From: an uncultured Muribaculaceae bacterium | GTDB taxonomy: Bacteria > Bacteroidota > Bacteroidia > Bacteroidales > Muribaculaceae | Assembly (NCBI GenBank): GCA_947174635.1 | Contig: CAMWJS010000010.1 | Coordinates: 1-64,000 of the forward strand | Reading direction: 5' to 3' | DNA: 64,000 nucleotides | Shown here: in pieces, positions 50,029-59,921 of the stretch | How positions within the stretch are numbered: position 1 is the stretch's first letter | Layout: each line of letters opens with the position of its first letter | The notes under the pieces: generated by a model | Told to the model about the DNA's origin: nothing | Database searches by the model: none | Seen by the model: the letters and a program-made list of their open reading frames with translations, nothing else | Position numbers and translations under genes: made by a program

Positions 50029-50170
50029 GAGAATTTTATGTTATGTGGTTACAGTTGAAACTATTATATCTTTTTCACTCACAAAGTTAATAAAAATTTT
50101 GCGTAGCTTTTTAACTATAACAACAAAAAAAGGAAAAAAGTCGAATAGAATGTTAAAATGATATCAACAT

Positions 50171-51415
50171 CTATTCAAAACGCAGAATTGAAGCGGGTTT
50201 CAGGCGCGAGATTATCATCGACGGGAGCACCATTATCAGTGTCGCCACCGCTATTGCGGACGCATTTAAAGCCAGTACCTGCCATACCGTAATTTTTACC
50301 GGCACGAACGATATATAGTAGGACTCAGGGTCGAGCGGAAGCAGATGGAAATGCTGCTGCAGCATAATGAGCGCCAACGCCACCGCATTGCCCGCGACCA
50401 GCCCCTTTGCAAGCACCTTGAGGTCAAGGAGGATGAATATGCGGCGTATCATCGAATTTGTGGCGCCGAGCATTTTCAACGTACCTATCATATTGACACG
50501 CTCAAGAATAAGGATAATCAACGATGCAATCAGGGTGAACGACGATATGGCGGTCATCAGTACAAGTATCACCACCACATTGGTATCGAGTAGTGAAAGC
50601 CAATTGAAATAAACAGCACCCGAACGGAGAATACAATCCGCTTCAAGATACTCCGTAAGCTGTCGGGAATAATAAGCCTGCATAAGCGCCGAACGGAGCG
50701 ACTGCCATGCTTCGCCCATATCCTCCGGGGCAAGCCCCGTCACCTCAAACGATGCGACACTGCCATCGGGAATACCGGATATTTTACGCAGCACCGACAG
50801 CGGAGCATAAGCCACGACCTTGTCGTATTCACCAAATCCGGAATCATATATCGCCGAGACTTTAAAATTGCGGATACGCATTTTGTCGGAGATAAAAAAA
50901 CAGGTGCTGATTTTATCTCCCACCTGCAGCCCGAGCTGACGGGCCACGACCGATGAAACGACAATACTGTCAGCCGAGGCATCACCCCGAGGCAAATCGC
51001 CAGACACTATGTTTGCTTTGATAAAAGCATCGTGCCCGGCTCCGCCGTATCCGCGGAACACGACAGCGGAGAAATCGTCTTCGGTCTTGAGCATTGCGGG
51101 CATCCTCATGCTCTCTTCGACGACAGCTCCCGGAAGAGCATTCTTAATCACCGTTTCCGCCGCAGCGGCATCGGCAATCAACGGCTGAGACGATACGACA
51201 TCTTCAGCCTGAGCCTGCACGGTGAACTGTGCGTCAAATCCGATAAGTTTATTGACAATCTCGTGTTTGAAGCCCGAAGTGATTGCCATCGTCATCAGCA
51301 TGATGACTACCGACAGAACGACTCCTGCCGTCGAAATCCTTATTGACGTCCTGACACGATTGCCATTGCTGTCGCTAAGCCGCAAGCGCCGTGCGATAAA
51401 TAAATCTATGCGCAT
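50171..51415 (-). CDS. ABC transporter permease (FtsX/LolC-E-like)
   Basis: N-terminal FIARR motif and TM, MacB-like periplasmic region, three C-terminal TMs. Confidence 0.85.
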   Translation of the reverse strand: MRIDLFIARRLRLSDSNGNRVRTSIRISTAGVVLSVVIMLMTMAITSGFKHEIVNKLIGFDAQFTVQAQAEDVVSSQPLIADAAAAETVIKNALPGAVVEESMRMPAMLKTEDDFSAVVFRGYGGAGHDAFIKANIVSGDLPRGDASADSIVVSSVVARQLGLQVGDKISTCFFISDKMRIRNFKVSAIYDSGFGEYDKVVAYAPLSVLRKISGIPDGSVASFEVTGLAPEDMGEAWQSLRSALMQAYYSRQLTEYLEADCILRSGAVYFNWLSLLDTNVVVILVLMTAISSFTLIASLIILILERVNMIGTLKMLGATNSMIRRIFILLDLKVLAKGLVAGNAVALALIMLQQHFHLLPLDPESYYISFVPVKITVWQVLALNASAIAVATLIMVLPSMIISRLKPASILRFE

Positions 51416-51459
51416 TACTTTCCCCGCAGTATTTTTCTACACCTATAGCCTGAGACTCA

Positions 51460-52659
51460 TCAGTATGTACGACCCGGATAAGCGGCAATAGCTTCACGAA
51501 GCACAGTCAGAGCGTGCGCGAGATCTTCTTTGTTGAGCACATAGGCCATACGGACTTCATTCTTGCCATGATCGGGGTGAGCGTAGAAGCCCGACGCGGG
51601 GGCCATAAATACCGTAGCTCCTTCATACTGAAACTCTTTCAGGCACCAGGAGCAAAATTTCTCGGCATCATCGACAGGAAGACTAACCACCGTGTAGAAC
51701 GCGCCCATCGGTATCGGCGAATAACATCCGGGGATGCGGTTGAGTCCGTCGATAAGGAATTTGCGGCGCTCTACATATTCGTTGTACGTCATCAGCATAT
51801 AGTCGCGCGATGCATCAATTGATGCTTCCGCCACAATCTGACCGAGCAACGGGGGACTGAGGCGCGCCTGACAGAATTTCATGACGTTTTTCTTCAACTC
51901 CTTATGCTTGGTGATGATAGCGCCGATACGTATGCCGCATTCGCTGTAGCGTTTCGAGACAGAATCTATAAGCACCACCTGCTCCTCAATACCTTTGAGA
52001 TGGAATGCCGAAATATAAGGCGCTCCCGTATAGCAGAACTCGCGATACACTTCATCGGAAAACAGGAACAAATCATGTTTTTTAACGAGGTCGCGTATCT
52101 GGTTCATCTCTTTTTGCGTATAGAGGTATCCGGTCGGATTGTTGGGATTGCAGATAAGGATACCTTTGGTGCGTTCGGTAATCAGTTCCTCGAACTTCGA
52201 TACCGGAGGCAAAGCAAACCCCTCCTCGATGGTCGACTCCACAGTGACAATTTTCGCGCCTGCGGAAATCGCGAACGCCATATAGTTGGCATATGCAGGC
52301 TCAGGCACAATAATCTCATCACCAGGATCGAGGCATGCCATAAATGCGAACAGCACCGCTTCAGAGCCGCCGGTGGTGACAATGATGTCGTCGACATCGA
52401 CATTGATGTCAAAACTTTTATAATATTGCTGCAATTTCTTGCGTAACGACAGCAATCCTTCCGACGGACTGTATTCAAGCGTGGTCCGGTCGATATGTTT
52501 CAGCGCCTCAAGTCCCTCGGCCGGCGACGGCAAGTCGGGCTGTCCGATGTTAAGGTGATACACTTTGATACCCTTGGACTTGGCTTCGTTGCTCAATGGC
52601 ACAAGCTTGCGTATAGGAGATGCGGGCATCTGCTCGCCGCGCTGCGATATTCTGGGCAT
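51460..52659 (-). CDS. Pyridoxal phosphate-dependent aminotransferase (class I/II)
   Basis: LNIGQPDLPSP, TTGGSEAVLFAFMACLDPGDEIIVPEPAYANY, CNPNNPTGYLYT, DSVSKRYSECGIRIG. Confidence 0.92.
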   Translation of the reverse strand: MPRISQRGEQMPASPIRKLVPLSNEAKSKGIKVYHLNIGQPDLPSPAEGLEALKHIDRTTLEYSPSEGLLSLRKKLQQYYKSFDINVDVDDIIVTTGGSEAVLFAFMACLDPGDEIIVPEPAYANYMAFAISAGAKIVTVESTIEEGFALPPVSKFEELITERTKGILICNPNNPTGYLYTQKEMNQIRDLVKKHDLFLFSDEVYREFCYTGAPYISAFHLKGIEEQVVLIDSVSKRYSECGIRIGAIITKHKELKKNVMKFCQARLSPPLLGQIVAEASIDASRDYMLMTYNEYVERRKFLIDGLNRIPGCYSPIPMGAFYTVVSLPVDDAEKFCSWCLKEFQYEGATVFMAPASGFYAHPDHGKNEVRMAYVLNKEDLAHALTVLREAIAAYPGRTY

Positions 52660-52874
52660 ATTGTAGTTGCGTTTGCGTTATTAACCGATTTATGAAATGA
52701 CGATTTACCAATGCTCCGGCGCGCATCAATGCAGCAAAAGAGCATAACCGCGAGCCGGTCTATTCGGCATTATCGTGCAAAAGTACGAAATTTTAATATA
52801 TAAACATAACCACCCGGTGTTTTTGTTTTAAAATTATCGCCAATTTACTATCTTTGTATCCGATTTATACAATT

Positions 52875-53426
52875 ATGCTACGCTTTCTAAAAAATATTTT
52901 ACAGCTCATCGTCAACCCCTCGCGGGGCTGGGAGGATGTTTCACATGACTCCGACGAGCCGGCGGCACTATGCCGCGACGGCCTGTATCCGCTTTTGGCC
53001 ATAACCGCCCTATCGTGCGTTGGCGCTTTCTGGAAAATAGACTCTTCAACGACTCTTATATCGGTAATCCAGAATGCCCTCGTGACTTTTACCGCATATT
53101 TCGCAACAATGTTTTTAGCGGAATTCACAATGGGGCTGGCAATGGACAAAATCTGCGACAAGGAGCCGTCGGCCCGCAAGAATTCCACTGTGGCAATCTA
53201 CTCAATAGCAATCCTCGCCATCTTCACGATTATCATCAATATAATTCCGATTGACCTGGCAGTGTTGAAATTCCTGCCAATCTATGTCGGATTCATACTA
53301 TATAAAAGCATGCGGTACGAATCGGTGGCTCCTGACAAAATCGGCCATTACATGTTTCTGACAATATTCTCAATCATCGTGCCGCCCTACCTGCTGATAT
53401 CGATTTTCGATATCATAAAACCATAA
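52875..53426 (+). CDS. Yip1-family membrane protein
   Basis: Five predicted TMs; MLRFLKNILQLIVNPSRGWEDV start; TATCTTTG -7 box at 52849-52856 argues for the ATG at 52875. Confidence 0.7.
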   Translation: MLRFLKNILQLIVNPSRGWEDVSHDSDEPAALCRDGLYPLLAITALSCVGAFWKIDSSTTLISVIQNALVTFTAYFATMFLAEFTMGLAMDKICDKEPSARKNSTVAIYSIAILAIFTIIINIIPIDLAVLKFLPIYVGFILYKSMRYESVAPDKIGHYMFLTIFSIIVPPYLLISIFDIIKP

Positions 53427-53476
53427 ACGTCACCGAACTTGTTATTCCATAACAACCACGGACAATATTCTCTGAA

Positions 53477-53935
53477 ATGAAACTTGCCAAAGACATAAAT
53501 ATAAAAAACAAACGTGCCACCTTCGACTATGCTATCGGCGACACCTTTACTGCAGGAATAGTGCTTACGGGCACGGAAATTAAATCCGTGCGCATGGGCA
53601 AAGCCTCGCTCGTCGACACATTCTGCTATGTGGAGAAAGGGGAAGTATGGATTAAGAACATGTATATCGCCGAATATTTCTACGGCACCTACAACAACCA
53701 CTCGGCACGCCGCGACCGCAAACTGCTGCTAAACCGCAAAGAAATAGCCAAACTCGAAAAATCGGGAAAAGAGACCGGCTTCACCATCGTTCCGCTGCGT
53801 CTGTTCATCAACGAGCGCGGACTCGCCAAAATCGTAATAGGCATAGGCCGGGGCAAGAAGGAATACGACAAGCGCCAGTCAATCAAGGAACGCGAAGACA
53901 AGCGTTCGATGGCACGCATGTTCGAGCGTGGCTGA
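53477..53935 (+). CDS. smpB: SsrA-binding protein
   Basis: [57 protein letters not shown]. Confidence 0.95.
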   Translation: MKLAKDINIKNKRATFDYAIGDTFTAGIVLTGTEIKSVRMGKASLVDTFCYVEKGEVWIKNMYIAEYFYGTYNNHSARRDRKLLLNRKEIAKLEKSGKETGFTIVPLRLFINERGLAKIVIGIGRGKKEYDKRQSIKEREDKRSMARMFERG

Positions 53936-53941
53936 CCTGAA

Positions 53942-55156
53942 CTACTCTTTTTTCATTACAATCAGCACCTGGCTTCCACCCTTAAGCGTCACACCGGCAA
54001 CCCTGACGGTGTCACTTTCCTTTACTTTCAGTTTTGCTTTCAACGCAGCGGCCTGACACGGGAAATTCCTGACACTGACAGATGCAGCGGGATAATCCTT
54101 GGCAAAACGTTTGATATACTTCGAGGCATAAGGAATCACAGCCTCTATCCGATAACGTTTACCGGGAAATCCGTCAACCATATCGGCAGAAGCATATAAA
54201 TGTGTATTTGGGTGCAATGCTCCTACACCGAATCTTTCGCAAAGCAACCTGAACGGACCGGCTTTCATTATTGCCGGCGACGGCTCATAGAGATATCCGC
54301 CTGCAACCGGATTGAAATACCGCTCCACAGCTGCGGCCTCCTGCGCCCGAGTGAACATAAATTCGCTGCCTACGCTCACCGCAACTATTTCTGTATTATC
54401 TGAATCAGAGTGAGCGTCGCGACTGATATGCACCAGCAATTCACGTACATCTCCCCTGTCCTCCACGACATATATTTTCGACACCTGCTTCAGGTCGGCA
54501 ATAGTAGCCGAGATGTCAAGCATCGGCGACAGTTTCACGAGCACATCGGGAGCATGTTCAAGCAGCAACGGCAATATCTCAGCAATGTCGGGAGTGCAGT
54601 CATGGATATTGAATACGCGACGGCCTATATCATCCCGCCTGGCCGGGTCGATAAAAATCCAGTCGTAGGTCTGGTGTGATGCCCGCAGCCACTCCACGCT
54701 GTCGGCATTGACGATTTCAATATTCGGGATACCGCAATAATTTGCTCCGGCAAAAAGACAAAGGCGCTCATCGCGCTCTATTGCCGTGACGGCGGCATTG
54801 TCAAGATATGCGATTGCGGCGGCGTCAACACCAAGTCCCATCGTCATGTCAAGCACGCGGCTCTCTTTTCCGACAAGCGATGCATGAAAGCATGCCATTG
54901 TTGCCGACGATGCCTGCTCAACGCTCAACGCCGATGGGAACCAATGCGGACAGAAACCATAGTCGGCCGGATAATCGCCATTGCCCATGACCTGGCATTT
55001 CCTGAACTTGTCGCCTGCTTTACGGCTATATTCTATCTGCGATATAGCCTCTTTTATCTCAGCAGTGTCACCGGCATGGCGCAACCGCAGTTTCGCGGCA
55101 TCTTCACTCCCGTGCTCCGCTATCCAACGCTGAAAATCATTATCAAACAATTCCAT
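53942..55156 (-). CDS. Class I SAM-dependent methyltransferase with THUMP-like C-terminal domain
   Basis: VLDMTMGLGVDAAAIAYL, WIFIDPARRD; C-terminal THUMP-like region. Confidence 0.8.
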   Translation of the reverse strand: MELFDNDFQRWIAEHGSEDAAKLRLRHAGDTAEIKEAISQIEYSRKAGDKFRKCQVMGNGDYPADYGFCPHWFPSALSVEQASSATMACFHASLVGKESRVLDMTMGLGVDAAAIAYLDNAAVTAIERDERLCLFAGANYCGIPNIEIVNADSVEWLRASHQTYDWIFIDPARRDDIGRRVFNIHDCTPDIAEILPLLLEHAPDVLVKLSPMLDISATIADLKQVSKIYVVEDRGDVRELLVHISRDAHSDSDNTEIVAVSVGSEFMFTRAQEAAAVERYFNPVAGGYLYEPSPAIMKAGPFRLLCERFGVGALHPNTHLYASADMVDGFPGKRYRIEAVIPYASKYIKRFAKDYPAASVSVRNFPCQAAALKAKLKVKESDTVRVAGVTLKGGSQVLIVMKKE

Positions 55157-55254
55157 GACGATAAAACATTATCGGTAAAAAAAATCGTAGCGCCACTTCG
55201 TAGAGGAAACATATTGACTCCGGACCACTATGCCTCATCGAAGCCGGCTACAAT

Positions 55255-55290
55255 TATAATCATAATAACGGGTATAATCATAATAACGGG
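55255..55290. repeat. Perfect 18-bp tandem duplication (TATAATCATAATAACGGG x2)
   Basis: 55255-55272 and 55273-55290 identical by eye. Confidence 0.9.
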
Positions 55291-55328
55291 CACAATGCAA
55301 TAAATGTTTCATTGCCTGTGCCCGTTAT
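55283..55328. terminator. Hairpin terminator downstream of pgk
   Basis: ATAACGGGCACA...TGTGCCCGTTAT 12-bp stem. Confidence 0.65.
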
Positions 55329-55349
55329 CAAAATTATGAAATAAACGTA

Positions 55350-56597
55350 TTATCCTTTTATGGCTGCGATGCCGGGGAGGATTTTACCTTCGATGGCTTC
55401 AAGAAGAGCGCCGCCGCCGGTCGATACGTAAGATACTTCGTCGGCAAGACCGAACTTGTTGACACAAGCGACAGAGTCGCCACCACCTACGAGCGAGAAC
55501 GCGCCGTTGTTGGTAGCCTCTACGATAGCGTCGGCGATAGCACGTGAACCTGCGGTAAAGTTGTCGAATTCAAATACGCCGGCAGGACCGTTCCAAAGGA
55601 TAGTCTTGGCGTTTTTGATTACATCAGCGAAAGCCTTGCGGGTTTCGGGGCCTGCATCAAGACCTTCCCATCCGTCGGGGATATTCATGCATGATACAAC
55701 CTGAGTGTTGGCATCATTACTGAAGCTGTCAGCAGCCACACAGTCAGTGCCGAGCACGAGGTTGACACCTTTCTCTTTAGCTTTCTTCATGATGTCGAGA
55801 GCGAGGTCGAGTTTGTCGTTTTCGCAGATCGACAGGCCCACGTTGCCACCCTGGGCTTTTGCGAATGTATAAGTCATACCACCGCAGAGGATAAGGTTGT
55901 CAACCTTGTCCATGAGGTTTTCGATGATGCCGATTTTGGTCGACACCTTAGAACCACCCATGATAGCGGTGAAGGGACGCTTGATGTCGCTGAGGATATT
56001 GTCGACAGCTTTCACCTCTTTTTCCATAAGGTAGCCGAGCATCTTGTCGTCAGAAGCAAAGTTTTCAGCGATAACGGCAGTAGAGGCGTGTTTGCGGTGA
56101 GCAGTACCGAATGCGTCGTTTACATAAACATCAGCATAGCTTGCAAGCTTCTTGGCGAAATCCTGCTGACGGCCTTTCATCTCTTTCTTTGCAGCCTCGT
56201 AAGCGGGGTCTTCTTTGTCGATGCCTACGGGTTTGCCCTCTTCTTCGGGATAGAAGCGGAGGTTTTCAAGCAACAGCACTTCGCCGGGCTTGAGGTTGGC
56301 AGCTGCCTCTTCTGCATTTGCGCAGTCGGGGGCAAATATGACATCGCGGCCGAGAGCCTTGGCTACATCGTCCTTGATTTGAGCAAGTGAGAATTTGGGG
56401 TTGACTTTGCCTTTGGGCTTACCCATGTGTGACATGATGATAAGCGAGCCGCCATCCTCAAGAATTTTTTTCAGAGTGGGGAGCGCGCCGCGGATACGGG
56501 TATCATCGGTAATTTTACCGTTTTCATCCAAAGGTACATTGAAGTCCACACGGACAATCGCCTTTTTGCCGGCGAAATTGTAATTGTCGATAGTCAT
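55350..56597 (-). CDS. pgk: Phosphoglycerate kinase
   Basis: [47 protein letters not shown]. Confidence 0.97.
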   Translation of the reverse strand: MTIDNYNFAGKKAIVRVDFNVPLDENGKITDDTRIRGALPTLKKILEDGGSLIIMSHMGKPKGKVNPKFSLAQIKDDVAKALGRDVIFAPDCANAEEAAANLKPGEVLLLENLRFYPEEEGKPVGIDKEDPAYEAAKKEMKGRQQDFAKKLASYADVYVNDAFGTAHRKHASTAVIAENFASDDKMLGYLMEKEVKAVDNILSDIKRPFTAIMGGSKVSTKIGIIENLMDKVDNLILCGGMTYTFAKAQGGNVGLSICENDKLDLALDIMKKAKEKGVNLVLGTDCVAADSFSNDANTQVVSCMNIPDGWEGLDAGPETRKAFADVIKNAKTILWNGPAGVFEFDNFTAGSRAIADAIVEATNNGAFSLVGGGDSVACVNKFGLADEVSYVSTGGGALLEAIEGKILPGIAAIKG

Positions 56598-56942
56598 TTT
56601 GATTACTATTATTAGATTAATTCAATAGACATTTTTATCTGACGCAAAAATAATGATTTTTTTCCTTATTCAATCACAATTAACAAAAAAAAGCAATCCA
56701 CGCCAACGTTTATCTTTCACTTTTCATATAATATGCCCCCGCCTTGTGGCAACAATCAAACCGAACACATGACTGTCATATACACGCGCACGGTGGCATC
56801 ATTTTGAACCAGATGGATATTATTGATATTATTTTTCAATTTTGAACCGTTTTAAATCAAATCCGATGATAAATAACTTAAAAATTTAATTATCTTTGCG
56901 ATAACTCTAATAAATCCAATAATCAATCACAATTATCGCAAC

Positions 56943-57446
56943 ATGAAGAAAACATTTTTTCTATTGACGATAGCCATTGCCTTAGTGCTGGCATCGTGCG
57001 GTTCGCAGGGCGATTACGAAATCGAAAAGAAAATTGCCGGAACATGGCAGGCAGCATACAGCGAGACGGAAGATGGGGTGCTTGGTCATCTCACCGAAAC
57101 CGTACGTTATGATGCCGAAAGCCACACTTTCTCAATCGAGGCAAAATGCGAGCTATCTTATATGGACTTTAACTTTGGTTACTTTACAATGTACGCCAAT
57201 GGCACGTGGTACGCCACAAAAAATGAGATAGTCTCAAACTATGACGTGGATAATATCAGGCTCGAGTTCTCGCGCGACTATCTTGAGAATACAGAAATGA
57301 GCGAATCAGAAGCGCGTAGCGAAATGATGAAAGAGTTGAAAGGCGAACTGAAAAAGCCACAAGCGCTCAAGCTCAACATTATCTCGGACAACGAAATGCT
57401 TCAGACCGACACAGATGGCGAATCTGTAACTTACTACAAACAGTAG
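56943..57446 (+). CDS. Hypothetical lipoprotein, lipocalin-like
   Basis: Lipobox VLASCG; GTWQAAY / GTWYATKNEI beta-strand pattern. Confidence 0.65.
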   Translation: MKKTFFLLTIAIALVLASCGSQGDYEIEKKIAGTWQAAYSETEDGVLGHLTETVRYDAESHTFSIEAKCELSYMDFNFGYFTMYANGTWYATKNEIVSNYDVDNIRLEFSRDYLENTEMSESEARSEMMKELKGELKKPQALKLNIISDNEMLQTDTDGESVTYYKQ

Positions 57447-57483
57447 GCCTTGAGGGAAGTCTCCGCAAGAGAATACGTCACTA

Positions 57484-57537
57484 AAAAATCACGTCTGCAA
57501 ACAACGGTTGAATCTCGTTTTTGCAGACGTGATTTTT
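57484..57537. terminator. Bidirectional terminator between the lipoprotein gene and pyrF
   Basis: 18-bp stem AAAAATCACGTCTGCAAA...TTTGCAGACGTGATTTTT. Confidence 0.75.
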
Positions 57538-57571
57538 AATGCTGTGACTTATAAATCGCGCAAATAAAATA

Positions 57572-58387
57572 TTATTTGAGCAGTTGCGACATCTGGTCGC
57601 GGAGTTTACGTGCTTCTTCTCCGGCACGTTCGGCGAAGTCGGCGCCTGTGGAGGCGTAGATGATGCCGCGCGATGAGTTGACGAGCAGACCGCAGTCGTC
57701 AATAAGACCGCGTTTCGAAACTTCCACAAGGCTTCCACCCTGCGCTCCAACGCCAGGAACAAGGAGGAAACTATTGGGTGCGATACGGCGTATTTCGTCG
57801 AACATCTCGGCCTGAGTAGCTCCGCATACGAACATCAGTTCGTCGGGCGATGCCCATGCCTGCGCTTTCTTCATCACGGTCTCAAACAGAGGTGTACCCT
57901 CCTCATCCTTGATATGCTGGAAGTCGAGGCTGCCTTTGTTGGAAGTGAGGGCGAGCAGTACCACCCATTTCCCCTCATAGCCCAGGAAAGGTGTCACGCT
58001 GTCCTCCCCCATGTAGGGTGCGACAGTAACGGCATCGACATCGAGTTCCTCCAACAGTGCGCGGGCATACATTTTCGATGTGTTGCCGATATCGCCGCGT
58101 TTGGCATCGGCGATAATGAACTGGTCGGGATAATTCTCCTTGATATATTTCACAGTCTTTTCAAGAGCAATCCAGCCGGCAACGCCGAAGCATTCATAGA
58201 ACGCGAGATTTGGCTTATAGGCCACGCAATATGGCGCAGTAGCGTCGATAATGGCTTTATTGAACTCAAAAATAGGATCCTCTTTTTCAAGAAGATGGGC
58301 AGGAATTTTCTTGATGTCGGTATCAAGACCCACACAAAGATAAGAACGCTTTGTGCGTATGTTGTCAGCGAGTTGTTTACGGTTCAT
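57572..58387 (-). CDS. pyrF: Orotidine 5'-phosphate decarboxylase (type 2)
   Basis: [48 protein letters not shown]. Confidence 0.94.
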   Translation of the reverse strand: MNRKQLADNIRTKRSYLCVGLDTDIKKIPAHLLEKEDPIFEFNKAIIDATAPYCVAYKPNLAFYECFGVAGWIALEKTVKYIKENYPDQFIIADAKRGDIGNTSKMYARALLEELDVDAVTVAPYMGEDSVTPFLGYEGKWVVLLALTSNKGSLDFQHIKDEEGTPLFETVMKKAQAWASPDELMFVCGATQAEMFDEIRRIAPNSFLLVPGVGAQGGSLVEVSKRGLIDDCGLLVNSSRGIIYASTGADFAERAGEEARKLRDQMSQLLK

Positions 58388-58432
58388 GATTATATTGTTT
58401 TATTGCCGCTATAGACTCACGGCTGTCTGTTA

Positions 58433-58576
58433 TTATTTTTGTCTGCGTTTCTTTTTCTTACGAGATTGATCAATCTCCACCATTATTATGATAAAGACAC
58501 ACAACCCAACCAATATCGGCCATGAATGTTCAATATGACGGAAGCTGAATTTGGATAAGGTCAGTAATGTTTCCAT
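58433..58576 (-). CDS. Small single-TM protein, 47 aa, basic C-terminus (not in the ORF track)
   Basis: Manual translation METLLTLSKFSFRHIEHSWPILVGLCVFIIIMVEIDQSRKKKKRRQK*; lies between prfA and pyrF on the same strand. Confidence 0.55.
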   Translation of the reverse strand: METLLTLSKFSFRHIEHSWPILVGLCVFIIIMVEIDQSRKKKKRRQK

Positions 58577-58581
58577 TTGTT

Positions 58582-59691
58582 TTATATCTCTGATTCTTTA
58601 AGTTTTTCAGCGTTTTCAGCCACAATGAGATGGTCGATGCAGTCCTGTATGTCGCCGTCCATGAATCCCTGGAGGTTGTAGACGGTATAGTTGATGCGGT
58701 GGTCGGTGATGCGTCCCTGGGGATAGTTGTAAGTACGTATTTTAGCCGAACGGTCGCCCGTCGATACCATCGTCTTGCGGCGCGATGCTATGTCGTCGAG
58801 ATATTTCTGATGCTCCTTGTCGTAGATGAATGTGCGCAGGCGCGACAGTGCGCGCTCCTTGTTCTTGGGCTGGTCGCGGGTCTCGGTACATTCGATAAGG
58901 ATTTCCTCTGTGACGCCGGTGTTGGGGTTACGCCACATGTAGCGCAGGCGCACTCCAGACTCCACTTTGTTGACGTTCTGTCCGCCGGCTCCGCCGGAGC
59001 GGAAAGTATCCCACTTGATTTCGCCCTCGTTGATCTCTACGTCAAACTCCTCGGCCTCGGGGAGCACTGCGACGGTGGCGGCCGATGTATGCACACGCCC
59101 CTGCGTCTCGGTGGCCGGCACTCGCTGCACGCGGTGCACTCCACTCTCATATTTCATGGTGCCGTAGACGCCCTCGCCACTGACTGCGAACACAATCTCC
59201 TTGTATCCGCCGGCAGCGCCTTCGCTTACGCTCGAGACTGCCACACTCCAGCCTTTTGACTCGCAGTATTTGGTGTACATCTTGAACAGGTCACCGGCGA
59301 AGATGGCCGCCTCGTCGCCGCCTGTACCGCCACGTATCTCGACTATGGCATTCTTGCCATCCTCGGGATCGGCGGGAATGAGCAGCAACTTTATCTCCTC
59401 CTCTACCTTTGGAAGCTCGGTGGTGGCCTCGTCGAGCTGCTCGCGGGCCATTGCCCTCATGTCAGCGTCGTTCTCGTTGGCAAGTATATCCTTGGCTTCG
59501 TCGACATTGGCAAGCAGGTCGCGGTAGCGGTGGGTGGTCTTGGTCAGACGCTCAAGATCCTTGTACTCCTTCGTTAACTTGACATAGCGTCGCATATCGG
59601 CTATCACCGACGGGTCGGTAATCAAAGTCGACACCTCGGCAAAGCGGGCATCGATGCCGTCGAGACGTGATAAAAGGGAATTTTCTGACAT
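58582..59691 (-). CDS. prfA: Peptide chain release factor 1
   Basis: RGTGGDEAAIFAGDLFKMY, FRSGGAGGQNVNKVESGVRL; PAT-type specificity motif (RVPATETQGRVHTS). Confidence 0.96.
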   Translation of the reverse strand: MSENSLLSRLDGIDARFAEVSTLITDPSVIADMRRYVKLTKEYKDLERLTKTTHRYRDLLANVDEAKDILANENDADMRAMAREQLDEATTELPKVEEEIKLLLIPADPEDGKNAIVEIRGGTGGDEAAIFAGDLFKMYTKYCESKGWSVAVSSVSEGAAGGYKEIVFAVSGEGVYGTMKYESGVHRVQRVPATETQGRVHTSAATVAVLPEAEEFDVEINEGEIKWDTFRSGGAGGQNVNKVESGVRLRYMWRNPNTGVTEEILIECTETRDQPKNKERALSRLRTFIYDKEHQKYLDDIASRRKTMVSTGDRSAKIRTYNYPQGRITDHRINYTVYNLQGFMDGDIQDCIDHLIVAENAEKLKESEI

Positions 59692-59921
59692 AGTTTATGC
59701 TGATCGATGGATTGATTTCGGCCGCGAAGTTACGAAAATTTTTCCCTTTTTCCATATCTACGGGGCACAAACGGCATTTTTTACCGTTATTTTGTACACA
59801 GATTATAGTGATGCCGGCATAGGAATACCGACTGCATGTGGTCGGGCTATTTTAGCATTGAATTTTTTTGTATCTTTGTGTATCATATTATTACTACACT
59901 TCCATTTATTACTATACCTCC

